Positions 1 to 4,196 of a stretch of DNA of 5,081 bases are shown in pieces (position 1 is the stretch's first letter; the number at the start of each line of letters is the position of its first letter). Origin of the DNA: Nitrospirota bacterium (GTDB lineage Bacteria; Nitrospirota; Nitrospiria; Nitrospirales; NS-4); contig VBOK01000196.1 of the NCBI GenBank assembly GCA_005877565.1, positions 1-5,081 on the forward strand, in the 5' to 3' direction. The position numbers and the translations under genes are program-made. The notes under the pieces are model-generated. The model did not search any database, was not told where the DNA came from, and saw only the letters and a list, made by a program, of their open reading frames with translations.

Positions 1-69
1 GGACATGAGCTGCACTATGGTGACTCAATCTCGCGTGCGTTCAGTTTCAGTAGTCTAGGCGGCAAATAG
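1..69 (+). CDS. Possible C-terminal end of a gene cut by the left window edge
   Basis: Frame 1 is open from the first base to a TAG at 67-69 and would encode 22 residues beginning GHELHYGDSI and ending SSLGGK. The reading frame has no start inside the window, so it could only be the tail of a gene lying to the left. An open run of 22 codons is not statistically striking, and I do not recognise the tail securely. In its favour, the stop lies exactly where the REP-like repeat starts, and these repeats normally sit between genes: the third copy begins just after another gene's stop codon. It may equally be non-coding. Confidence 0.25.
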   Translation, partial: GHELHYGDSISRAFSFSSLGGK

Positions 70-90
70 AAAAAGGGACAGGCTACTTTC
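68..90 (+). repeat. REP-like short intergenic repeat, copy 1
   Basis: An A-run followed by GGGACAGGCTACTTTC. The core GGGACAGGCTA recurs as GGGGACAGGCTAGTTTTT at 4982-4999 and, more diverged, as GGGGTCAGGCAGG at 4082-4094, always on the plus strand and always after an A-rich run. A 5-base inverted match to the core's GGCTA (81-85) lies at 125-129 (TAGCC). The octamer CTAGGCGG also occurs on both sides, at 55-62 and 111-118. Short motifs of this kind are dispersed between genes in many bacterial genomes. The assignment rests on the three copies here, not on a database match. Confidence 0.5.
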
Positions 91-96
91 CAGTTC

Positions 97-125
97 TTGA
101 CTCGGCGGACCTAGGCGGGTACGCT
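97..125 (+). promoter_or_regulatory. Possible sigma70-type promoter for the DUF2914 gene
   Basis: TTGACT at 97-102 matches the -35 consensus at five of six positions. Exactly 17 bases later, TACGCT at 120-125 matches the -10 consensus at only three of six. Transcription would start near 132, leaving about 50 bases of leader before the ATG at 181, which fits that start rather than the ATG at 133. The weak -10 keeps this tentative. Confidence 0.3.
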
Positions 126-180
126 AGCCGGCATGATGCGGACTGCCAGACAGGCCCCGGAAGAAAAAGGGAGAAATCCT

Positions 181-606
181 ATGAGAAACATGATGGTGTT
201 AGTGGCTGTCCTTTCTTTGGCCTCCACGGTTGGTGCCCAGGCTCCTAAAGAACAAGCAGAAGCGCCCAAGCCTTATCAGGTCGAGAAGATTGCGCTCGGG
301 ACTGGTGTGGAGTCCAGAGAGCTTGTGGGAGAAGCCACCGAGTTTGATGTCTCTGTTGGACGCGTCTATTGCTGGACGAAAATCAATTCCCAGAATGTTC
401 CCGCCACCATCAAACACGTCTGGTACGCTGACGGGGAGCAAGCCGCCGAAGTTCCCCTGAACATCAATTACCCTTCCACGCGCACCTGGAGCAGCAAGGC
501 GATATCGGCTGGAAAGTGGAGGGTGGAAGTCGTCAGCGAGACGGGAGATGTCCTGGCCTCGACTGACTTTACAGTCAAAGCCCAGCCCGGACCCGCTGGA
601 CCCTGA
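181..606 (+). CDS. Secreted DUF2914-domain protein
   Basis: Encodes 141 residues. The ATG at 181 is chosen because GGGAG at 169-173 precedes it by 7 bases and the protein then begins with a clean signal peptide: MRNMM, a hydrophobic stretch to about residue 17, and a likely cut after VGA (residue 19). The upstream in-frame ATG at 133 would add a charged, non-signal extension. The mature part matches DUF2914 as I know it: RVYCWTKI (61-68), IKHVWYADG (77-85), a TRTWSSK block (100-106), GKWRVEVV (111-118) and a final beta strand DFTVK (129-133), followed by a proline/glycine tail. The fold should be a small all-beta domain. DUF2914 has no assigned reaction; it often occurs in secreted or membrane-attached proteins. 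The location is probably periplasmic. The gene stands alone, ahead of a convergent neighbour. Confidence 0.85.
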   Translation: MRNMMVLVAVLSLASTVGAQAPKEQAEAPKPYQVEKIALGTGVESRELVGEATEFDVSVGRVYCWTKINSQNVPATIKHVWYADGEQAAEVPLNINYPSTRTWSSKAISAGKWRVEVVSETGDVLASTDFTVKAQPGPAGP

Positions 607-613
607 TTGATTT

Positions 614-1219
614 TTAGGGAATTCCCTTCAGATTCCCTGCCTCGATGACCGGCCCGCCGCCGAGTTTCGCCGCGATCATTCCGATCACGAAGAACAGCAG
701 CACCGCGCAAATGATCACCGCGACCGTATAGCCCATTGCCTTGTCCTGCGGCACTTTCATCAGCACGGGCAGGCCGAGAGAGAGGAGGTACAGGCTGTAC
801 AGGCCGAGCGGCCAGAGAATGCTCAGCGCGGGAATGAGCCCAACGATGCCCACGATCCAAACCGCTGTGCTCGAGTAGGCGGCGACCTTGAGCGCCTGGT
901 ACCGGTTCTCCTGGCCCCTGAAATAGGGTGCGAGCTCGTCGATGATCAGGGCGAGCACGAACACGCCGACGAGCGCCAGCACGTACTGCGTAATTCCCTG
1001 CCGGACCGCGGCGTCAATCGGCACCCGGTAGGTCCCCAAGACCGGCACGCTGATTCCGAAGACCGCCATCCCGATGCTCGAGGCGACGGGCCCGATCGCC
1101 GCAAGCGGGACGATGTAGCCGACGTAGAGCCCGCCGACGCTCGTGGCTTCGTCATCGATGACCTGCCACTCCTGCTTCGGGCTGAGAAGAATGTTTTTGG
1201 TGCGACTAACCAGATTCAT
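614..1219 (-). CDS. Yip1-family integral membrane protein
   Basis: Encodes 201 residues. The N-terminus NLVSRTKNILLSPKQEWQVI (2-21) is the amphipathic lead-in typical of bacterial Yip1-domain proteins, where a short helix ending in P..EW precedes the membrane part. Five hydrophobic segments follow, at roughly 33-60, 76-97, 110-133, 136-154 and 163-186. The loop after the second contains DELAPYFRGQENRYQALKVAAY, which resembles the conserved stretch of the family. No catalytic residues are visible. Bacterial members have no settled role; eukaryotic Yip1 proteins act in membrane traffic, and that should not be carried over. Location is the inner membrane. The start is the ATG at 1217-1219, without a clear Shine-Dalgarno but with a promoter immediately upstream. 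The stop lies 7 bases from the convergent DUF2914 gene, and no terminator with a T-run is visible between them. Confidence 0.85.
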   Translation of the reverse strand: MNLVSRTKNILLSPKQEWQVIDDEATSVGGLYVGYIVPLAAIGPVASSIGMAVFGISVPVLGTYRVPIDAAVRQGITQYVLALVGVFVLALIIDELAPYFRGQENRYQALKVAAYSSTAVWIVGIVGLIPALSILWPLGLYSLYLLSLGLPVLMKVPQDKAMGYTVAVIICAVLLFFVIGMIAAKLGGGPVIEAGNLKGIP

Positions 1220-1233
1220 CTGCGTCGGTCGGT

Positions 1234-1262
1234 AGTATAGGGGAGAGGGTCAGATTTCGCAA
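1234..1262 (-). promoter_or_regulatory. Sigma70-like promoter for the Yip1-family gene
   Basis: Read on the minus strand: TTGCGA (1262-1257, four of six to the -35 consensus), a 17-base spacer, then TATACT (1239-1234, five of six to the -10 consensus). Transcription would begin about 7 bases on, near 1227, only about 8 bases before the ATG at 1219. The mRNA would therefore be nearly leaderless, which agrees with the absence of a Shine-Dalgarno before that ATG. Confidence 0.45.
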
Positions 1263-1315
1263 TGGTCGCATGGAATACCAATTCTCGATGGAAATTTGCT
1301 AACATCATCTTTTTT

Positions 1316-1321
1316 AGGAGG
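1316..1321 (+). promoter_or_regulatory. Strong Shine-Dalgarno out of register with the barrel gene
   Basis: AGGAGG, preceded by T-rich sequence, ends 8 bases before an ATG at 1330, the normal spacing. That ATG opens only a six-codon frame (MACVRG) ending at the TGA at 1348-1350. The long barrel frame instead starts at GTG 1343, 21 bases from this site, too far for ordinary initiation. See the tandem repeat at 1333-1345. Confidence 0.7.
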
Positions 1322-1332
1322 GCCCCTTGATG

Positions 1333-1345
1333 GCGTGCGTGCGTG
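1333..1345 (+). repeat. GCGT tetranucleotide tandem repeat in the barrel gene's start region
   Basis: Three GCGT units plus one more G lie between the well-spaced ATG (1330) and the barrel coding frame. Four is not a multiple of three, so each gain or loss of a unit changes the frame. With three units, as here, ATG 1330 runs into TGA at 1348. With two units it would read MACVADRSF straight into the barrel protein. Tetranucleotide repeats at gene starts are a known basis of slipped-strand phase variation, usually with more units than this. Confidence 0.6.
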
Positions 1346-2626
1346 GCTGATAGGTCGTTCATCAGCTTTTGGCTCCGTACGTGTATTGCCAGCAGCTTTC
1401 TCTTTCTGCCAGCCGCCTATGGCGAGGAAACGAGAACCACGCTAGCAGGCGAAACATTTCATGCCGAATTGTTTGGGCTACCGATCGATGTTCCGGAACG
1501 CAATCGCCGACACATCACCGCCATCGATGTTGGCATGCAATTGATTCCGAGCGGCCCAATCCAGCTCTCCGTGCTTCCCTTTGGCAGCCTATTCGTCTGG
1601 CATAACTGGGATACGCAACGCTTTCGCGGCACCTTCGCGGGCATCGTCAATGATGTCCGGTACGATCTCGCGCCGAGGTCGTGGGATGGGTGGGAGGCAG
1701 TGTTCACGTTCAACAATTTCATCGCGCCTCTCGGTCGTTCTGAATACGTCGAAGGCCAGCGCATCCAAGACGTCGAGATTCAATGGAACTATGTTTACGC
1801 AGGATTGGGCATCGGATATCGAAAGGTGCTGCCTCCAGGACATCAGGACAACGCCCTGGAAATCTCGCTCACCTATGAGCCCGGTTATCGCTGGTTCCAA
1901 CGCACCAAACATACGGCGCCAGGGTTCATCCTTCCCAGCGACACCTATGAGGGACGCGTGCATCTCCGGCTGCGGACCGACATGCTCGATCGAAATTTGA
2001 TGGAACTGCCGCACCGGGGCTTCTCGTTTGGCGGCGACGTGTTGTACGGCCAGCGGGCGCATTGGCAAAACTGGGGCGGGGTGGCCTTCGACGCACCTGA
2101 CTTTCGTAGCGAAAAAAATTATCTTGCAGGGAGCGTGTATGGAGTGGCTGCGGCCGGGGTGCCGTTCGTGGCCAATGAGCGGCACCGACTCATCTGGTCG
2201 GCCTATGGCGGGCTGGGGAAGGATCTGGACCGCTTTTCCGCCTTCCGTTTGCCGGGGCGGCCGATTGGGTATGAATGGGAAGCGCTGTCACTTCCCATGA
2301 TGCCGGGGGTCGCCTTCACGGAATTATTTCCTCGGAGATACGGCATCATCGATCTGACGTATCGGTATGAAGCCTTGTTTTTTCTGTATCCGTATATCCG
2401 CGGGACCTATGGAATCGTCGAGCAACCCCGTTTTGCGGATAACGGCACGATTAAAATGAAGATGGATTCGCTTCCTGCGGTGGGAAGCGGCATTATCAGT
2501 GGAGCGCCATGGCGCTCGCAAATCGAACTCAACTACAGCTACAATTTCGGAGTCTTCCGGAGTTCGGACAGCGGACCGAAACGAGGAGGGCACGGCATCT
2601 TTATCTCCTGGTCGAAGGAGTTCTAG
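1343..2626 (+). CDS. Outer-membrane beta-barrel protein, Omp85/BamA-barrel-like, without POTRA domains
   Basis: Encodes 427 residues from GTG 1343. A signal peptide is clear: basic residues, hydrophobic core to about 22, likely cut after AYG (residue 27). The rest alternates hydrophobic and polar residues, is rich in aromatics and Gly, and ends in Phe (FISWSKEF), as barrel proteins recognised by the BAM machinery do. Two stretches recall Omp85 barrels: DRNLMELPHRGFSFGGDV (216-233), like the D..P..RG strand motif, and RFSAFRLPGRPIGYEW (297-312), in the place of the family's FR.GG..(V/L)RGY loop motif. Only about 45-50 residues separate the signal from the first strands, so no POTRA repeat fits; this resembles the barrel-only part of BamA/TamA or patatin-fused members. 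A transport or protein-insertion role is not shown. The start is unusual: the best Shine-Dalgarno and ATG lie out of frame just upstream, so translation may depend on reinitiation or on the length of the repeat. It could also be an unrelated barrel family. Confidence 0.8.
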   Translation: MADRSFISFWLRTCIASSFLFLPAAYGEETRTTLAGETFHAELFGLPIDVPERNRRHITAIDVGMQLIPSGPIQLSVLPFGSLFVWHNWDTQRFRGTFAGIVNDVRYDLAPRSWDGWEAVFTFNNFIAPLGRSEYVEGQRIQDVEIQWNYVYAGLGIGYRKVLPPGHQDNALEISLTYEPGYRWFQRTKHTAPGFILPSDTYEGRVHLRLRTDMLDRNLMELPHRGFSFGGDVLYGQRAHWQNWGGVAFDAPDFRSEKNYLAGSVYGVAAAGVPFVANERHRLIWSAYGGLGKDLDRFSAFRLPGRPIGYEWEALSLPMMPGVAFTELFPRRYGIIDLTYRYEALFFLYPYIRGTYGIVEQPRFADNGTIKMKMDSLPAVGSGIISGAPWRSQIELNYSYNFGVFRSSDSGPKRGGHGIFISWSKEF

Positions 2627-2665
2627 GTTCTTAAGCGGGCAGGTGCTGCAGCCGAGAGGGACCGG

Positions 2666-3292
2666 TCAGGAACTGAAAATCCGCGCGAGGATGCCCGTGC
2701 GAGTGGTACTGCGGGTTTTCTCCATGATGTGCTTGATGTGCTCTTTGACCGTCTGTTCGGTAACCTTGAGCGCGTTCGCGATTTCCTTGTTCGTCTGCCC
2801 TCTGGCCAGATAGCGGATCACCTCATGCTGGCGGGCGGTGAGATGGAACCGCTCCCGCGCCTTCTCGGGGCCACGCTCTTTGCGCTGGGCAAACTCCTCC
2901 ATGAGGATGAGGATCCGCGCCAATTGGGCGCCCACGCGATCGGGAAACCCGAAGGCCCGAAGGAGGACGGGCGGATTCGGGGTGCTCACCAGGCTCCTGA
3001 TATGCACCTGTTCCCAGTCCTTCGCAACGGTTCTGACCTGGAGCACCGTGATGACTTCGGCGCACAGCTTGGTGACAGCCGTTGGGAGCACGCCCGTGGC
3101 CACCTTCCCGTGCTCCGCCCGCATAATCTTCCCGCACAGCTCCCAGGCCTGCGGATTCATATGCATCAGTTGCACTGCGGGCGACAGCAGCAGGATTCCC
3201 GGGCCAACACGCTGCTCGACCATTTCCTCAATAATGTCAGATGAAACGAGCAACTCTTCGGTCAGTCGCGTCCTCTCAATCTTCGTTTCCAT
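2666..3292 (-). CDS. LuxR-type transcriptional regulator with N-terminal PAS-like domain
   Basis: Encodes 208 residues. The C-terminal 60 residues form a LuxR/FixJ helix-turn-helix: LTARQHEVIRYLARGQTNKE (151-170), IANALKVTEQTVKEHIKHI (171-189), then the final helix ending in ILARIF. The hallmark residues E157, G165, N168-K-E-I-A, TVK (181-183) and H185 are all present. The N-terminal part, about 28-130, looks like a PAS-type sensor: VGPGILLLSPAVQLMHMNPQ followed by AWELC reads as the usual PAS start with the N-A-A helix. No receiver domain and no phospho-acceptor Asp pattern is seen, so control is probably by a ligand or a partner. Linker 131-148 is charged and helical. The gene abuts the upstream transglycosylase (TAA then ATG) and is almost surely co-transcribed and translationally coupled. 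Targets are unknown; autoregulation of this unit is a guess. Confidence 0.9.
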   Translation of the reverse strand: METKIERTRLTEELLVSSDIIEEMVEQRVGPGILLLSPAVQLMHMNPQAWELCGKIMRAEHGKVATGVLPTAVTKLCAEVITVLQVRTVAKDWEQVHIRSLVSTPNPPVLLRAFGFPDRVGAQLARILILMEEFAQRKERGPEKARERFHLTARQHEVIRYLARGQTNKEIANALKVTEQTVKEHIKHIMEKTRSTTRTGILARIFSS

Positions 3293-3829
3293 TTAGATCA
3301 TCTCCCGAGACACCTTTCTCCAACGCCGCATAAACTCCTCGGCTTGCTTTCGAGCCAGTCGGTTGTTACCGCCCTTATACAAGGCAATCGCCTTTTTAAG
3401 ATCGTAATTGGCGAGTTCTAATTTCTCTTTCAGGATGCGAACCCCCCACCTGACATCGAGGTCAATGTATCCGGACATCCCCGGTGTCTGCATCAACCCA
3501 GAATAGCCCTTATGGGAGATAGCCTTCCTGTCATAGTTTGACTCTGTCTTCATCAAGCAGAGGATCACAAACCCATTGAGGTCCGGGTTCTCTTCCACCG
3601 CGGCGTACACGGCTTCGGCAATCGCATAAGCCTCCATCAATGACACTTTCGGGTTCCCACAAGGATTTGAACTCCGTATCAGATAGACATACTTGTCAAT
3701 GAGTCGTGAAGTCGAAAGCGTATAGACGTACCGATCACTGGCTAACGTGTTCATTTCGCTCGCGAGCACAATGACAACCAATACCGTTGAAACCAGAATA
3801 AGCATTGAATTGTAAATGAACCTAGTCAT
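3293..3829 (-). CDS. Membrane-anchored lytic transglycosylase, SLT domain
   Basis: Encodes 178 residues. Residues 9-23 form one hydrophobic segment (MLILVSTVLVVIVLA), a signal anchor or uncleaved signal that places the rest in the periplasm. The SLT fold spans about 66-156: a helix with AYAIAEAVYAAVEENPD (67-83), ILCLMKTESNYDRKAIS (89-105) with catalytic Glu96 in the ES.(F/Y) motif, the GLMQ motif (111-114), and IALYKGGNN (148-156) in place of the usual YN.G. Such enzymes cleave the MurNAc-GlcNAc bond of murein, leaving 1,6-anhydro ends, in wall turnover or to make room for envelope machines. The span from GLMQ to the next conserved helix (WGVRILKEKL, 128-137) is short for the family. The tail is strongly basic (RRWRKVSR). 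ATG 3829 has no Shine-Dalgarno; a strong one lies 35 bases upstream of it. The DNA looks AT-richer than the neighbouring genes. The LuxR gene follows directly. Confidence 0.85.
   Translation of the reverse strand: MTRFIYNSMLILVSTVLVVIVLASEMNTLASDRYVYTLSTSRLIDKYVYLIRSSNPCGNPKVSLMEAYAIAEAVYAAVEENPDLNGFVILCLMKTESNYDRKAISHKGYSGLMQTPGMSGYIDLDVRWGVRILKEKLELANYDLKKAIALYKGGNNRLARKQAEEFMRRWRKVSREMI
3302..3306 (-). promoter_or_regulatory. Shine-Dalgarno of the LuxR gene inside the transglycosylase gene
   Basis: On the minus strand GGGAG (3306-3302) lies 9 bases before the ATG at 3292, within the last codons of the upstream gene. It supports the start chosen for the regulator and shows that its ribosome-binding site is crossed by ribosomes finishing the transglycosylase. 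Confidence 0.6.
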
Positions 3830-3864
3830 AATTATTCGGGAATCGGAAGGTCTTCAGATGACTG

Positions 3865-3874
3865 CTCCCTCCTC
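3865..3874 (-). promoter_or_regulatory. Orphan strong Shine-Dalgarno upstream of the transglycosylase
   Basis: On the minus strand 3874-3865 reads GAGGAGGGAG. No ATG, GTG or TTG follows at a usable distance; the first ATG in the transglycosylase frame is 35 bases away, and an in-frame TGA occurs between. It may be a relic, a ribosome standby site or part of a regulatory leader. Confidence 0.4.
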
Positions 3875-3944
3875 AAAATAGCAATCCCTATACCGAGGCA
3901 CACGGCGGTTGTTATTTTCTTAACTTTGCTTTCATTCCATTACA

Positions 3945-4022
3945 TTAGACGACAGTGGCCTTACAAAGAAGGAGTGGTTTTGCCGTGCCCCTACAGAAAT
4001 AGATAGGTAACGGACTTCCCAT
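3945..4022 (-). CDS. Possible small ORF or leader peptide (25 aa) upstream of the transglycosylase
   Basis: On the minus strand an ATG at 4022-4020 opens 25 codons to a TAA at 3947-3945. The peptide begins MGSPLPIYFCRG and ends LLLCKATVV, with two cysteines and a hydrophobic C-terminal half. What makes it worth listing is the ribosome-binding site: a perfect TAAGGAGG 6 bases before the ATG, better than that of any large gene here. It is in the same direction as the transglycosylase/LuxR pair and about 115 bases ahead of it, so it could be a leader peptide or a separate microprotein. I recognise no family. Short ORFs arise by chance, and no comparison is available. Confidence 0.35.
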   Translation of the reverse strand: MGSPLPIYFCRGTAKPLLLCKATVV

Positions 4023-4028
4023 TACTAT

Positions 4029-4036
4029 CCTCCTTA
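4029..4036 (-). promoter_or_regulatory. Perfect Shine-Dalgarno before the 25-codon ORF
   Basis: On the minus strand TAAGGAGG (4036-4029) complements the full anti-Shine-Dalgarno core of 16S rRNA and lies 6 bases from an ATG. A second AAGGAGG lies 17 bases further upstream (4052-4046) with no start codon of its own. Confidence 0.5.
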
Positions 4037-4040
4037 GATA

Positions 4041-4119
4041 GCCTGCCTCCTTGAACCCGTCCAGAAAGAAGCAAAGAAAAAGGGGTCAGGCAGGCCACCA
4101 GCCCTTTGTAGAACGGGTT
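4041..4119. repeat. Two interlocking inverted repeats (A-B-A'-B' order)
   Basis: Arm A GCCTGCCT (4041-4048) pairs with A' AGGCAGGC (4088-4095); arm B AACCCGT (4054-4060) pairs with B' ACGGGTT (4113-4119). All 8 and 7 base pairs are Watson-Crick. The arms alternate, so the two stems are not nested and together would give a pseudoknot topology. A' lies in REP-like copy 2, and B' overlaps the first two bases of the -35 box for the dioxygenase gene. Confidence 0.4.
4074..4096 (+). repeat. REP-like short intergenic repeat, copy 2 (diverged)
   Basis: An AAAGAAAAA run followed by GGGGTCAGGCAGGCC. Compared with copies 1 and 3, the core reads GGTCAGGCAGG instead of GGACAGGCTA. It lies about 100 bases upstream of the GTG start of the dioxygenase gene in the same orientation as the other copies. 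Confidence 0.4.
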
Positions 4120-4146
4120 GACACCACTTCAATTTGAAAGTAGCCT
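4118..4146 (+). promoter_or_regulatory. Probable promoter of the dioxygenase-like gene
   Basis: A perfect TTGACA -35 box (4118-4123), a 17-base spacer and TAGCCT (4141-4146, three of six to the -10 consensus). Transcription from about 4153 would give a leader of some 45 bases before GTG 4197 and would exclude the upstream TTG at 4134 as a start. Confidence 0.4.
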
Positions 4147-4183
4147 TGTTCCCATTTCAGCCCCCCATATTAAGTTGTGCTTT

Positions 4184-4188
4184 GGAGG
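4184..4188 (+). promoter_or_regulatory. Shine-Dalgarno that fixes the dioxygenase start
   Basis: GGAGG ends 8 bases before GTG 4197 and selects it over the in-frame TTG at 4134, which has no such site, and over ATG 4209, which is farther away. Confidence 0.7.
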
Positions 4189-4196
4189 CAGACGCC

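Larger units (their letters stand above)
3830..4196. other. Leader-like, AT-richer intergenic stretch between divergent genes
   Basis: About 370 bases separate the divergent transglycosylase and dioxygenase genes. No large gene, tRNA or insertion sequence is visible. The stretch holds a 25-codon minus-strand ORF, two further minus-strand SD-like sites (AAGGAGG at 4052-4046 and GAGGAGGGAG at 3874-3865), one REP-like copy, two interlocking inverted repeats and a plus-strand promoter-like element. I found no convincing promoter for the minus-strand transglycosylase unit. Confidence 0.5.

Noticed and set aside
133..180. Upstream ATG for the DUF2914 gene, adding 16 residues
   Set aside because: It has no Shine-Dalgarno, would bury the signal peptide behind a charged extension and would begin almost at the predicted transcription start.
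616..638. Palindrome GGGAATTCCC (617-626) and a 7-base stem AGGGAAT/ATTCCCT between the convergent DUF2914 and Yip1 genes, considered as a terminator
   Set aside because: The stem lies inside the Yip1 coding end, the 10-base palindrome has no loop, and no T-run follows on either strand.
1589..2185. 198-codon minus-strand frame inside the barrel gene
   Set aside because: No signal, domain or ribosome-binding site is recognisable, and the plus strand encodes a convincing barrel.
2627..2665. Palindrome GCTGCAGC (2645-2652) between the convergent barrel and LuxR genes, considered as a terminator
   Set aside because: No loop and no T-run in either direction; it looks like chance.
2729..3244. 171-codon plus-strand frame opposite the LuxR gene
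   Set aside because: It mirrors the regulator's codons and has no recognisable features.
3968..4002. Plus-strand AAGGAG followed by TTG or GTG, considered as a small gene
   Set aside because: The frames are only 5 to 8 codons long before a stop.
4134..4196. TTG start adding 21 residues to the dioxygenase
   Set aside because: It has no Shine-Dalgarno, lies between the -35 and -10 boxes, and would push the twin-arginine motif far from the N-terminus.
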